Assembly: GCA_022494885.1 (NCBI GenBank)
Contig: JAGVSM010000508.1
Location: 1 to 64,000, forward strand
Origin: Micrasema longulum
Lineage: Eukaryota > Arthropoda > Insecta > Trichoptera > Brachycentridae
Length of the DNA stretch: 64,000 nucleotides
Direction of reading: 5' to 3'
Shown in pieces: positions 12,801 through 22,119 of this stretch. Below the pieces are notes generated by a model, which saw only the letters and a program-made list of their open reading frames with translations, did not search any database and was not told where the DNA came from. The first letter of the stretch is position 1. Each line of letters begins with the position of its first letter. The position numbers and the translations under genes were made by a program.

Positions 12801-13225
12801 AATAAAGCTATAAAAATAAGAAGAAGAAGATGATGGAACATCATGACCGTGTCATAACCAATCACAAAATAAGGCACTCATAATTTCATGGTGCTTGCAT
12901 GATTAATATTTCTGCAAATATTTCGATTCATTAATGTTAAATAAAATATAACTACTTTCTTTAGTAGGATGGCCATGTGGTTCTTGAAAACTATTAGGAG
13001 TAATAATTTTAATTGTCAAACCTTTTTTTAGGTCTTATAGAGTTTCTTCTTGATCGCACAGTCGACCACGAAAAGGACTCCAAACATGCCAAATATGAAA
13101 TAATTACACAGTTGTCTAAGTCCTGTGTATTTGATGTGGACACTATCCTGAAATTAAAAGCTTATGTTGAAGAAGGACCGTTTTATGTTCAAGGAATCAC
13201 AGAAGTAGCCATTGAAGGCGATTAA
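6688..13225 (+). CDS. PSMD5: 26S proteasome non-ATPase regulatory subunit 5 (S5b), seven coding exons
   Basis: Joined exons (6688-6869, 7078-7222, 7573-7797, 9463-9715, 10475-10663, 12003-12317, 13032-13225) total 1503 nt, 500 residues plus TAA, close to human PSMD5 (504). All introns are GT-AG and every phase matches. PSMD5/S5b is a HEAT/ARM-like helical-repeat protein that chaperones assembly of the proteasome base by binding the Rpt1/PSMC2 module, and is absent from the mature 26S particle. Family signatures: PGLMKFFGNIAHM (human LPGFVKFFGN), EGKLALGALG, FPELKFSALSVLSAI, LLDRTVDHEKDSKHAKYE (human VVDRSVEHDKASKDAKYE), and the C-terminus KAYVEEGPFYV (human RTYLSEGPYYV). Start is the first ATG (MSDPETWCREQWEKLR) and fits the family length. 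It should act in cytosol and nucleus. The coding sequence is intact; introns 3, 4, 5 and 6 carry transposon insertions. Confidence 0.96.
7078..7222 (+). CDS. PSMD5: PSMD5 coding exon 2
   Basis: Acceptor TTTAAG at 7072-7077. The first base completes a Pro codon, then KQINTACEVLEICFANLS. The next AG downstream (GCAG) would give an immediate TAA, so the upstream AG is correct. Donor GAG|GTTTGT. Confidence 0.92.
7573..7797 (+). CDS. PSMD5: PSMD5 coding exon 3
   Basis: Acceptor TTCCAG, 75 codons in phase 0 (IHRTVTNNNKLISLPDYLDI to SSNRCKCYE), donor GAG|GTAACA. Confidence 0.94.
7950..8140 (+). mobile_element. tRNA-derived SINE, family A (PSMD5 intron 3)
   Basis: GGGTTGTGGTGCTGTCGTTAG with a degenerate A box and GATTCGAACC B box, then the family body (TTTCCATTTTCTGATAGTGA, TTTACAACTT, AAAATGGC, CAAAATTGAAATAT). 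Same body as copies near 46.4 and 47.6 kb. Ends in an AT run. Confidence 0.75.
8190..8335 (+). mobile_element. degenerate SINE family A copy (PSMD5 intron 3)
   Basis: Contains GGTTCAAATCCCACTCTA, then ATTCCTGTCTTTTCAGCAAG and AAATGGTCTGAAAATT, a diverged version of family A. The A-box end is poorly preserved. Confidence 0.5.
8462..8936 (+). mobile_element. solo LTR (PSMD5 intron 3)
   Basis: Begins TGTAGGATTTGATTGTAG and ends ATGAACCCTACA. It is an inverted-orientation copy of the LTR at 13824-14322; both share TTCTTCATGG, TCCTCAAGCTGGACTGAC and related segments. Flanking 4-mers are CACT and CATT, consistent with a 4-bp target duplication carrying one change. No internal region is present, so it is a solo LTR left by recombination. 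Confidence 0.8.
9463..9715 (+). CDS. PSMD5: PSMD5 coding exon 4
   Basis: Acceptor GACAG, then VIVNISKKSSEHFDLCSQEG. 84 codons plus 1 nt, donor CCTG|GTAAGA. Contains ELLTNLALSPHGLKFLVQNE, matching the human [20 protein letters not shown] repeat. Confidence 0.95.
10098..10252 (-). mobile_element. tRNA-derived SINE-like element (PSMD5 intron 4)
   Basis: On the minus strand it starts GCCTCCGTGGTGTAGTGGG (A box) and has GGGTTCGATTCCCAGAG (B box), followed by a non-tRNA body to GGGCCTCCTGG. The first 73 nt are tRNA-like, but the intact 3' acceptor stem of a real tRNA gene is absent. Confidence 0.65.
10475..10663 (+). CDS. PSMD5: PSMD5 coding exon 5
   Basis: Acceptor TTGCAG. The Gly codon is split with exon 4, followed by LMKFFGNIAHMYPTEIFNNF. 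Ends in phase 1 at CTCG|GTAATC. Confidence 0.95.
10921..11324 (+). mobile_element. 404-bp MITE, CRE-palindrome family, copy 1 (PSMD5 intron 5)
   Basis: Ends are inverted: TAATGAAGAAGTTCAG at the left and TTGAAGTTCCTCATTA at the right. The interior has ATCAGCGCTATGATTTTT, TCCGATTGGTTCGTTTACGG and AGTGACGTCATCC. Same length and order as the copy at 16274-16677. No ORF, so a non-autonomous DNA transposon; superfamily not assigned. Confidence 0.8.
12003..12317 (+). CDS. PSMD5: PSMD5 coding exon 6
   Basis: Acceptor TTACAG. Encodes HSFTSAISEVGGYIKNSPTE to LVKSTPG with a split Gly at each end. Donor CCAG|GTACTT. Confidence 0.95.
12390..12825 (+). pseudogene. LINE 3' end fragment (PSMD5 intron 6)
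   Basis: Shares a 3' UTR with 15310-15481: CTTGTAATA, TAATATTAGATACTAAC, AATATGTAAAA, then TAGAACACCCCACTAGCGAG. Ends in ATAAAGCTATAAAAATAAG. No coding region is confidently readable. Confidence 0.55.
13032..13225 (+). CDS. PSMD5: PSMD5 coding exon 7 with stop
   Basis: Acceptor TTTTTTTAG, LIEFLLDRTVDHEKDSKHAK to VAIEGD, then TAA. The family's conserved C-terminus is complete. Confidence 0.95.
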
Positions 13226-13720
13226 TATTAAGCAAAAGGAATTATTGTTTCATATTATTACTTGTAAGATTTTATATTTGAGATATCAAAACCTATGTTT
13301 CTTTTATTATAAAATTACAAAAATATTGTGTAAAAAATTGAAATGATGTTTTTATTGTATTTAAATTACTTTACATACTTTTTGGTATGCACTTTAGAGG
13401 CTGCCTCTTCTAGAATGTTATTTAAAAGTGCCAGGCTTATGTGGATTAGGTTTAAAATTAAAATTACAAATACTTTCTTTAGATTAGGGACTTAGTTTAA
13501 ATATATATTTTGTGTCAATCTGATTGAGAAACATTTTCAGGCAGACAAACTGTATGTATTATATAATAATATGTAAAAAATATAGATATGTGCCATTGAA
13601 AAAGTCCGTGGAAGTGAAAACTTAGTCTTCAAACAGAGAATGACCTGGGTTTTCATTCAAATATATGTGAAGTTTAAGATTTATTTACTTCTGTATCTAC
13701 CGAAATAAAAAACAGGAATT
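13226..13720 (+). promoter_or_regulatory. PSMD5: PSMD5 3' UTR with candidate poly(A) signal
   Basis: Unique sequence after the stop codon. An AATAAA at 13704-13709 is the clearest candidate poly(A) signal. An earlier weaker site may be used. Confidence 0.45.
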
Positions 13721-13823
13721 TTATTTTTTAATTACTGGTATCCCTAAGGACTCATCTATTTTTTTCTGCTTATTTTAGTAGTTGGCATTAACTCAGAATA
13801 GTCACTGTTTAGTTAAATAGATG

Positions 13824-14322
13824 TGTAGGGTCCATAGTCGATGACGCACACGTGTTAAATTAGTTCACCTAAAAGATACTAATGACCGACGATGCAATGT
13901 CATCATTTTCAATCGAATCCTATACATTCGTAAAATGCAACTCTTGAGTATTTCACATGAAATCGGAGGGCATCGCCCTGCAGTACATTCACATCGGCCC
14001 AACCATGAAGAAATGAACTACAAAGGAATATGGTCTATAAAGAGACCACAGGACGCAGACAACATCAGTCAGCTCGTTCAGCCTGCCCAACAAAGTCAGT
14101 CAGTTCAGTTCACGTCATACCAGCTCGACGACATCACACAGTTCCAGCATGTAGTTCAAGTGCAGTTTCTTCAACTCCTTATCGACGTAACACTCGTCCG
14201 ACATAATTCATTATTTATTCTCCATATAATAAATAAACATCAAACAGCAACCTCGTGTCTTCTCTGTCAATCTCTAACTGGGGTAGGAACTCCAACCAAA
14301 CACCCAACTACTAAATCCTACA
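13824..14322 (-). mobile_element. solo LTR with perfect 4-bp target duplication
   Basis: In plus orientation it reads TGTAGGGTCC to AAATCCTACA and is flanked by GATG on both sides (13820-13823 and 14323-14326). It matches the LTR at 8462-8936 in reverse. The internal 151-codon open frame on the plus strand is antisense LTR sequence, not a gene. Confidence 0.88.
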
Positions 14323-14520
14323 GATGGCTTCCGGCTAGTTTGTTCGTTTTAAAGCGAATTCTCGACATCCTTATAAATGATTATAATTAAGCTAAGTTTT
14401 ACATACATTAAAAAAAAAAAAACTAATTTGAATTAATAAACATAATTATAGTGTACTATAATAACCATATTTCATGAATTTTGACAATTTAATAAAGTGG
14501 TTGGCAAAAAAAAATTTCGA

Positions 14521-14903
14521 GCCCTGACACTATTCCTGCTAATGACATCCTGAATCCGAATATAACCCCCGTTATCCCCATCCCTCCTTGTTTTCGGGAG
14601 ACCCTTCCCCCATTTTTATCACTTTTCGATGGTTATTTCATGGTCATGAATTTGATTTGGTTGGGTGAAAAATATTATTTTAGCTGTAAATTCAAAACAA
14701 ATGTTTCAAAACTTTTCACCTCTCAAGTCCCTCGGAAGAAATTTAAAGGGTAAAATAATCCTTTTCATACCTCCAAATTAAAAAAAAAAAAGATGCTGTG
14801 GGGGATCCACTGAAAACAGTGGGTGATGGGGGAAAATGGGTGTCATATTCGGATTCAGGGGAAAGAGTTACGACGTAAGAATCAGCAGGAACGGTGTCAG
14901 GGC
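14521..14903. mobile_element. foldback/MITE-like element with subterminal inverted repeats
   Basis: Left arm GCCCTGACACTATTCCTGCT then CCTGAATCCGAATATAAC. The right arm, reverse-complemented, gives GCCCTGACACCGTTCCTGCT then CCCTGAATCCGAATATGAC. Arms are about 50-60 bp with small gaps. CGA occurs directly outside both ends, possibly a short target duplication. No ORF. Confidence 0.65.
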
Positions 14904-15309
14904 CGACTTTTATTAGGTTGAAACCCATTATTCATTGAAAATTGCCTAAAATTTAACAATATTATATAATCATTATAATAAATAAAATCAATTTTTAAAT
15001 GATCTCGTATTTCAATATTTGATTAGTAATATTATTTGTGCACTTTTGTGAGAAAACTATGTATTATTATAAATTTTATTAAAAATATTTTAGTTTCTAA
15101 TTTCTGTTTTAAATTCTCCGGCACACTTACTAGTAAGTGGCAACACAAAAATGCAGTGCTACCAACTCCGCTCCCGAAGGACTTTATACTTTACTGGTAG
15201 TTTCATTTACTTATACCATTTTGTATTTTTCATAGAGCTTACTGTTATTACCGATAGATGTCAGCAACCGCCTTTAAATAAAAGGTTTTAACTCTTCAAA
15301 CTGCCTGAA
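14904..15309. other. AT-rich intergenic stretch, nothing recognised
   Basis: No ORF or repeat shared with the window was seen. Confidence 0.4.
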
Positions 15310-15481
15310 TAAAATTGTGTTTAAATATCTTGTAAATAATATAATTCATTTCTAGATATGTCGTAGATAGTGTAATATTACAAACTAACGTACACATAAC
15401 TTACTCACATAAACAAACGCAAATATGCAAAATAAAACACGACACTACATTTAGATAGAACACCCCAGTAGTGAAGTCCAC
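15310..15481 (+). pseudogene. LINE 3' UTR fragment
   Basis: Same 3' end as 12390-12825: TAGTGTAATATTACAAACTA, AATATGCAAAATAAAACACG, TAGAACACCCCAGTAGTGAA. Directly followed by a SINE family B copy. Confidence 0.5.
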
Positions 15482-15740
15482 CTCTCAAACGCGTTTATCT
15501 ACCATGCATGAGGTGTCGGGGTTCGATTCCCGGTATAGCTGACATAAAAAACATTAAAATGTATTTTTTACCCTGCGGTATTTCATAAGTTCGAGGACTT
15601 CAGCGTAAGACTGGTTATCTTGCCTTCATGTACCTATGCATGGAACAATGTTTGAGATAGCTGCGACTGAACTTCCAATGGAGTGCCCTATGCACCACTA
15701 GATGTGGAAAAGAGAATGATATGCGTAACAAATAATGAAA
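15482..15740 (+). mobile_element. tRNA-derived SINE, family B
   Basis: Contains CGCGTTTATCTACCATGCAT, B box GGGGTTCGATTCCCGG, then a body with TTTCATAAG, TAAGACTGG, CTTCATGTA and CCTATGCACCACTAGATGTG. Matches copies at 33.1, 36.1, 48.9, 51.0 and 55.5 kb. Confidence 0.75.
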
Positions 15741-15884
15741 AATTGTCTAACAAATTACAGCTAAGTAAAATACAATATCTAAAAACAATTATCTAAAAAT
15801 TACATGTTTTATTGGCTTCCTATTATGTTTAGTTGAGTAACAACCGCAAAGGCAAATTCCACACCATGTTAAAAATCCACACGG

Positions 15885-16085
15885 CACCATAAAATAACAT
15901 AAGGTAGATTGATATTTATCGTATTGAAATAGTTATTTTTAAATAAAATAAGTTATTTAATGCCAGCCAAACAAAATAGCCGATGCACTATGAGGCCGAG
16001 TAATCTTTACTGGATTTTCTTTTGCAGAATTTTTATCTGAGAGTAGCCGCTTAGTAAACTTTAAATAAATACAAAATAATATAAT
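15885..16085 (+). repeat. dispersed repeat, also at 62760-62940
   Basis: Shared in order with the other copy: CACGGCACCATAAAATAACA, AATTATTT-like spacers, CACTATGAGGCCGAGTAATC, GAGAGTAGC and TTTAAATAAATAC. Type unknown; the AT tail suggests a retroposed sequence. Confidence 0.6.
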
Positions 16086-16273
16086 AATTGTCATTCCACT
16101 ATAACTGTACCGTGCTGTGTGAAATGGGCCAAATGCGGTTAATGATAAACTTACTTGGGTTCATTTTGAATAAAGATAAGCCTTTTTATTGGTCCAAGGT
16201 TTTTCAATAAATCTTTGAAAATGTTTGAAATGGTTACATTTGAGGTCGTAAATTAATCACCATTTTAAAGCTG

Positions 16274-16677
16274 AATGAGGAAGTCCGGCGGGGTTTTTTT
16301 TTTTATTGTTAAAAGACGATTAAACTTAGCCAATAAAAAAAAAATATAGAATTATCGGCGTTATCATTTTTTAAGTTTTGTACTTTTAGAATTACTTCGC
16401 GTGTGACGTCTCAAGTTCTCTTCCGATTCTTCTCGGTCAGTTCTGCCGATTGGTCCGTTGACTTACCGTAAACCAGAAATCTTTCACTACTATATTATCA
16501 TTGGTTGATTCATAAGAACTAATGACGTCGTTCAAAGTAGTTCGTTTTTATTAAAATATTTTTATTATTTTTTCATACATTTTCAAGAAACTGCCGTAAA
16601 ATTCGATGCTTTTATTTTTACCGCGCGTAAGAAAACATTTTTTACATCCTAATCACCGTAGGGCTGAACTTCCTCAT
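16274..16677 (+). mobile_element. 404-bp MITE, CRE-palindrome family, copy 2
   Basis: Left end AATGAGGAAGTCCGGC and right end GGGCTGAACTTCCTCAT are inverted. The interior shares TATCGGCGTTATCATTTTTT, GCCGATTGGTCCGTTGAC, ATTGGTTGATTCATAAGAAC and TACCGCGCGTAAGAAAAC with copy 1, and is exactly the same length. Confidence 0.82.
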
Positions 16678-16734
16678 GCAGCCACCGTGATAATTAAGGT
16701 GCCTTTATATATGGTTCATTTGAAGTAATAAGAG

Positions 16735-17030
16735 AACAGACGCAGATAACTCCGGTGACAAATACGCTTGGCTTGCCCATGTATGTGCTGCGGATGCTTC
16801 CTGAAAGCCTTAACCACGCTTGCCTAATTTACAAGGCATCGGGTTCTCGACGCCCTGGACGTCTACTGCTGGCTGTTCGTCGGCAGTTCGTGTCAGAACT
16901 ACGGAACGCGAACCTGACTTGGGAGGATGCACAGGAGCTGGCAGCCGACAGAGATTCTTGGAGGATATTTGTGGACACCATATGCTCCAACTAGGGAGCG
17001 AACATGGAATGATGAATTAATATGTATGTA
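16735..17030 (+). pseudogene. LINE ORF2 C-terminal fragment (K-site LINE, uninterrupted copy)
   Basis: Frame 16755-16994 encodes the LINE C-terminus: YVLRMLPESLNHACLIYKAS, RRPGRLLLAVRRQFVSEL, LTWEDAQELAADRDSWRIFV, then stop. Related copies at 37.5, 43.7, 46.1, 49.2 and 49.7-50.3 kb. This copy lacks the inserted segment seen in others after ACAAGGCATC. Confidence 0.8.
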
Positions 17031-17640
17031 AATATAATTAATCGTCGTACGACCATTTACCGTAAAAAAATAAAAAAACATAATAAGATCTTAGCCGAAA
17101 ATACATAAATAAATGGTTACACAATAATATTTCCAAATTGACACCGCATTTCTGTTACACACGAAAAAAATATTTCTGTAAATTTGTAATAATAAATTTT
17201 TATTATTTATTTAATTTTTATTTATTTCTTTTTCTAATAAATATTTTAATATATTAAATATTTATTTTTATATCGTGCAATTCTATGTTATAAATTTATA
17301 AACGAGTCATTAAAATAAAATACTTTCTAAACTGTTGGAAATAAAAAAATACAATAAAACAGGCATATAATTTTGATGGATATGTATTTAAATATTATTT
17401 TTCTGTCATTCTTTCGCAAATGTCTCCCAATACTGTGCGAAAAAGACTGCACGCCTGACTAATTAAAAAGATGCTTATTACGGGAAATTTGATATAAAAA
17501 TATTTTCTTATACGCTACTGCGTTTACTAAATGAAATTTAATGTACCTCTCATATCGACATTTTAAACCCGATCTCTGTGAATTCAAATCATCTCTAAAA
17601 ATATTTTATGATTTTCTATAGTTACGTGTTAACTCATGTT
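17031..17640. other. AT-rich stretch, nothing recognised
   Basis: A short motif near 17405-17460 (TTCGCAAATGTCTCCC, GTGCGAAAAAGACTG) resembles the start of the dispersed repeat at 35.95 kb, but it is too short to annotate firmly. Confidence 0.35.
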
Positions 17641-17900
17641 ATTTATTTATTTATTTTGTTCATTAACACTCAAAAGGCATTTACAAAAAATAAAAATGAA
17701 ATACATGCTATAGGTACTAAATAAAAAACACAGAATATACAGAAAAAATACGTGAAATTAGTTAGAAAGGATATAATAAAATGTTTTACAAAGTAAAAAA
17801 AAAAACAACAATAACAAAGGTATGCAAGAAAAAACAGTAAGCATATAAACAAAAAATGCAAAGATTAGGCTTATGAAATGAATTCTGTAAAGCAAACAAT
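17640..17900 (-). pseudogene. LINE 3' end, minus strand
   Basis: Begins with TTATTTATTTATTTATTTTG, the reverse of an AAATAAATAAATAA tail, followed by TTCATTAACACTCAAAAGGC. Only 3' UTR; no coding frame. Confidence 0.5.
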
Positions 17901-18104
17901 AAATAAAGTGTTACGGTAAGCAAGAAAGACAAATTTAAGTTAAATTAATAAACAAGCAAGCATATATTATCACGAAAAAATAAGAAATAAAAATATGTAT
18001 CTATGAAATGCGTATTTGCCAAAACTACAATGCAATTTGATATAATAGTAAAAAATAAATTATTAATTCATATTATACCGTTTTTTTTTTTGTATACCCA
18101 TGTT

Positions 18105-18210
18105 TTAATATTGTTTTTTAATTTTTGTACATCTAACTAACTCATACTTATTGTTATATTTTATATTATAAAAGGCACTTGTGCCGTATAGCAAATAAAA
18201 TACAATATAT
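18105..18210 (+). pseudogene. LINE 3' terminal fragment with hairpin
   Basis: Ends TATTATAAAAGGCACTTGTG then CCGTATAGCAAATAAAATAC. GGCAC-TT-GTGCC at 18174-18185 forms a perfect short hairpin just before the A-rich tail. Confidence 0.55.
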
Positions 18211-18221
18211 ATGTACATAAG

Positions 18222-18480
18222 TGAAGTTTCTCGAAAATGTATGATCAAATTCTTAAAAATGAACTAATTTGAATGACGTCACGAGTTCTTGTGAATCAAT
18301 CAATGATAGTGTTGTGATAGATTTTCGGTTTAAGAAGAAACCAATTCGCCAATCAGAGCTCATTGTAGAGCACTTGTGACGTCACAGGCAGCGTAATTTC
18401 GAAATTCCAAAACTTTGAAAAATCATAGCGCTGATATTACAAGACTTATTTTGACAGTCTATTAACAAAGATTTGTTTTT
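18222..18480 (-). mobile_element. partial CRE-palindrome MITE, copy 3
   Basis: Contains TTGAATGACGTCACGAGTTC, CAATCAATGATAG, GATTTTCGGTTT, CACTTGTGACGTCACAGG and AAATCATAGCGCTGAT in the order of the reversed family. Both CRE palindromes TGACGTCA are intact here. Confidence 0.75.
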
Positions 18481-18599
18481 TTTTAAAACAATAACGTCCT
18501 CATTATGTCTATTATTCTTATTCTTAGATGTGGGGGTCAGTGCTATGCAAGCTCCTGACGTCGCTGCGACTTGTGAGGATCTATTGTGACGGGTCCCCG

Positions 18600-18850
18600 T
18601 GAATAGTTCTCGCCCTCTAAGCCCAGGTCAAGCTTAGGTAGGGGGCGAGCTCTTTACCATACTCAGGTTTAACCAGTGGTCCCCCGAGGATGAGGCTCCT
18701 TTTAGCATCACATACACATATAATGTGTATAGGTGTTTCCTCATCTGCACTGCAGAACCTACATCTAGAAGTTTCGGAATGGTTCATTCTAGCAAGGTGT
18801 TTGTTTAATCTGCAGTGCCCATAATGATGTCTAACTAAAACCAATAAATT
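18600..18850 (-). pseudogene. LINE ORF2 C-terminal fragment with cysteine motif
   Basis: Minus strand encodes VLVRHHYGHCRLNKHLARMN, SRCRFCSADEETPIHIICVC and DAKRSLIL, the C-terminal CCHC-like region typical of LINE ORF2 ends after the RNase H position. N-terminal residues before VLVRHH belong to an adjoining repeat, so the copy is truncated. Confidence 0.7.
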
Positions 18851-19130
18851 CGACGTTTCGCTGTTTTGTTTTCCGCACCCCAAAACTGAACCGATTTGGT
18901 TGTTTTTTTAAAGTAAAAGATTTTTATGTAGTCACTTTTTACGTTTTTTTTGCAAATAGTTTTCATATTTTTGAACCGCATGCCCAAAGACAGCAGATAA
19001 AAATAGACGCTTTCAAAGATTTTTGGATGCTCCTAGTTCCCACAATAAACAATGTATAAAAAAAAACAAAATTATTCGGACACACCAATGGTAAATATTT
19101 ATAGTGTGTTAAAAATCACTGCTCTAGTGC
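18850..19130 (+). repeat. dispersed repeat G, copy 1
   Basis: Shares AAATTCGACGTTTCG, GTTTTCCGCAC, GAACCGATTT, GACAGCAGA, GTTCCC, ATAA-rich spacer and CACACCAATGGT with 35930-36520. Type unknown. Confidence 0.55.
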
Positions 19131-19287
19131 CATAATCCAGAGAGAAAATACGGAAGTACGTTTGTATGAAGAAAAGTCATACCGCGTTTCCTCTTAAAGT
19201 GTAAAAATAACTGTTGAACCCTAAACCTTATATTTACTTTTGTTTGATTATAAAAAAAATATCCGATTGTAAACATATCTATGTATC

Positions 19288-19740
19288 GACAATATTTTTA
19301 TTTTGTCCAAACTTTTGCAGACAAGGACTGGATTCAACTCCCCGGCGAGCTGTTTATATTAATATATTACAACAGAGATAAAGAACATTTAAGATAAGGT
19401 AATATAGAAGTCTAGGCATCTACAGGGCTTATGACCTGTCAATGGCTGGTTGAAGTGGCCACTTTACACACTGTGTAACATTCACCATTCTGTCCATATT
19501 GGAAAATCTATATTCCTTAAATTCTTTTATCTATTGATTTTTGTGAAGTTAAAGAGCTGTAGAATTGAAGGAATATAGAGGTTCAAATATGGACAGAATG
19601 GTAAATGTTACACAGTGTGTAAAGTGGCCACTTCAACCAGCTATTGACAGGTCATAAGCCCTGTAGATACCTAGACTTCTATATTACCTTTTCTTAAATG
19701 TTCTTTATCTCTGTTGTAATATGTTAATATCTTTGAATTT
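19288..19740. mobile_element. foldback element, family E, near-complete palindromic copy
   Basis: Left terminus ACAATATTT and GTCCAAACTTTTGCAGACAA, then GGACTGGATTCAACTCCCC, ATTACAACAGAGATAAAG, GGGCTTATGACCTGTCAATG, TTTACACACTGTGTAA and a central spacer around 19550. The same blocks then return in reverse complement to 19725. Arms exceed 150 bp. No ORF. Confidence 0.85.
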
Positions 19741-20440
19741 TGTAAAAGTGACAAAATATGTCTTTTTGCCCCCACACTACCGCAGATATTAATTTATTGA
19801 TAATATTATTCAGAATTCAATTATTTAGGTACGCATAACGTATTGATTTAACTGATATTCGATGAAATCTTACATCAAACTTGATTATATAAAAAAAATA
19901 TTCATGAAATCCAGCTTTCGAAAGCGCCTTCATGAAAGCTTAAAAAATCGATGTTTGAATAACTCTGATTCAAAATACTCAATTTTTGTACTAGGCTTTT
20001 GTCAATACTTAGATCTTTAATAACTATTATATTTGTATCTTAATTATTGCTCCGGCAGTTGAATAAAAATAAAAATGTATTTTATTTCTTAAATTTCAAA
20101 CTCCTTCGTACACAAAGTGATTCTTACATAATCGTTTGAATGAGTATTACCTGACAGTTTTATTTTGCCGATTATTCACAATTCGGTTCGGAAGCCTTTA
20201 TCAAACATTAAGTCAAATCAAATAAAGTTCAATAACATTTCAATTTTCACTGCGTCAGTCGGGTACAAAGGTCAAGGTCAGAGCGGGCGAAATTCCGCCT
20301 TATAATACGTGAAAACATTATCTAATCTTTTCAGTCGGGGGTGGTTTACGATCCAGAAATAGATCGATACGCTGCTGTATCTAATGACAAAGGAAAGGGA
20401 TCGTGAATGCATAATATATTTATATAATATTATTATTTTC
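19741..20440. other. region upstream of the Fas1-like exon
   Basis: Contains TCAAGGTCA at 20272-20280, the consensus for FTZ-F1/ERR-type nuclear receptors. Otherwise no repeat or ORF. Regulatory meaning is inference. Confidence 0.35.
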
Positions 20441-20808
20441 CCTTTTTACCTTTTAGCTGCCAGCGGTACGGGGGTAAGAAGAGAGGAGAGAGGTTAGCGC
20501 GCCACCGCGAGCGACAGGCCACGAACGAAACTCCGAACAGAACAACGAAACGTTAGTGAGCCAGTTGCGATTTGACTGTCGGCCGTTGTGGATCCGTTCT
20601 TCGTGGGTGTGTCGATTCGATTCATTAGTTGTCAAGTTTCGTGTGCGCATAAAACTTTACAAAAGTGACCAATAATAAAGTATCCGTGTTCCTGTATCCG
20701 ATTTAGGAACCAGTGTGGCTGTAGAACCCGGCTGTTCGCGGTCAGGTGTGATTAATTGACGTCGGTTACCTGCACTTGTTTAGCTACCTGCCGAGCGCAA
20801 TATAAAAA
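20441..20808 (+). promoter_or_regulatory. GC-rich promoter/5' UTR region of the Fas1-like gene
   Basis: A sharp rise in GC and CpG content relative to the window (GCGCGCCACCGCGAGCGACA and neighbours) ends at the ATG at 20809. This is the most host-like non-coding segment of the right half and fits a core promoter plus leader. TSS not determined. Confidence 0.5.
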
Positions 20809-20931
20809 ATGTGGCGACTTCACCGGTCAATTTTGACCGTAACGATGTTTGTATTCGCTTCCTTCGGGACTGGAGACGGGAAACCTATGACGGTCGAGGA
20901 GAAGATAAGAGACGATCCTGATTTATCTGAG
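20809..20931 (+). CDS. Fas1: first coding exon of a secreted/GPI protein, probably fasciclin-1
   Basis: 41 codons in phase 0 from ATG (context AAAAATG) to donor GAG|GTATGA. Residues 1-24 are a signal peptide: MWRLHRS then the hydrophobic core ILTVTMFVFASFG. Residues 25-41 (KPMTVEEKIRDDPDLSE) resemble the first FAS1 domain, which in insect fasciclin-1 starts with a D/E-rich EKLRDDSELS-like helix. Fasciclin-1 is a GPI-anchored adhesion protein of four FAS1 domains on axons and epithelia. No continuation of the FAS1 domain was found in the window, so the rest lies beyond 64 kb if the gene is real. The fit rests on about 12 residues plus a good signal peptide and splice donor. Confidence 0.55.
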
Positions 20932-22110
20932 GTATGAAAAACTAATACATTAATTGCTCAATTTTAAATGCAGAATAAATTCAAACAAATCGATGTCGCG
21001 CCTTCAATATATTATTATTGTTATGAAATGATTCATTCGCCAAGTATTCGAATTGTAGATTCAATATTACTTACAACGATGAATCAACTTACTACAAAAC
21101 AATAAATAGTATCTTTACTTACCTATATTTAACATGTTTTCTTATTGGATTCAACTGTAAACATTATTCAAAAATATGCGCCAATATTAGTTGATAACGC
21201 TTTAATTCATTTAAAAATTTTAAAATCGGAAAAGCCAACGGATTTTTTATTTTTATCCTTTGATGACTCACAAAATAATCTCCGAGAAATGAATAAAACA
21301 ATGTTTTATCAATACGAAATAGTATATTTGCATCTGTAAGTACATTTTAGTACAGGTAAAATGTAAAGGTGAAAGACTTGAGAATTTATTGAAAAATGCT
21401 GTTTAGCGTCAACAAATACCTTTTGATAATTTTCCTTAAGTTGTTTTTAATCGAGTGATATTTTATCGAACGCGTAATTATTATATAATTACTTCGTCAG
21501 AATTTGTTAGTGACGCCCATCAGAATAATTAGGTGCGATTGTTCTCCTATTGAGGATGGTACAGTACAGTGACATTCGAGAATTTTATATCTTAGTAAAT
21601 TTGAGTTAATTTAACTAGATGCGGGCGGCTGCGGCATTCGTGCCTGGTAATTGGATAATAGGATGTCCTGTATCTATCTGAATCTACCACTCGCCACATA
21701 ACATTTTTTATCATAATTCTTCTACATCTCTATTCTTCCTTCATCGGTCGGTTTTCCTATCATTTCTTCCATCCATCGCGTGATTAGTTTGGAAGTTTTT
21801 CGACAGTCGGAATCGTTGTTTGTCGACCGGATTACACGATCTTTATTAGAACTGATGGTCAGACTGAAATAAAAACGGTTTTCCCTCTAGCATTGATTCG
21901 TTTTACTATTCTTTCATTTGTTTCGCCCCTCTTTTTTATCTCTTAGGATATTCATTGTATTTTTAAATACAAAAACCATTATTAGTAAAACCGACGGTAA
22001 CTTAACAACAAACCACAAATAAAATTAAGGAATCATATAAAACTCACTCCATCCTAATTTCCATGCTGTATTGATCGATTTTTGTAATGAAATATACTCG
22101 TATAAAGTGT
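20932..22110. other. AT-rich intron sequence, nothing recognised
   Basis: A 64-codon open frame at 21145-21339 has no recognised family and AT-driven composition. Confidence 0.4.
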
Positions 22111-22119
22111 GTAATATAA

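Noticed and set aside
13935..14390. 151-codon open frame on the plus strand downstream of PSMD5
   Set aside because: It lies in a solo LTR (minus orientation, GATG target duplication) and has no domain; the matching LTR at 8.5 kb does not keep the frame.
17670..17861. Phe/Tyr/Cys-rich 63-codon minus-strand frame resembling a membrane protein
   Set aside because: Low-complexity translation of an A-rich LINE 3' UTR.
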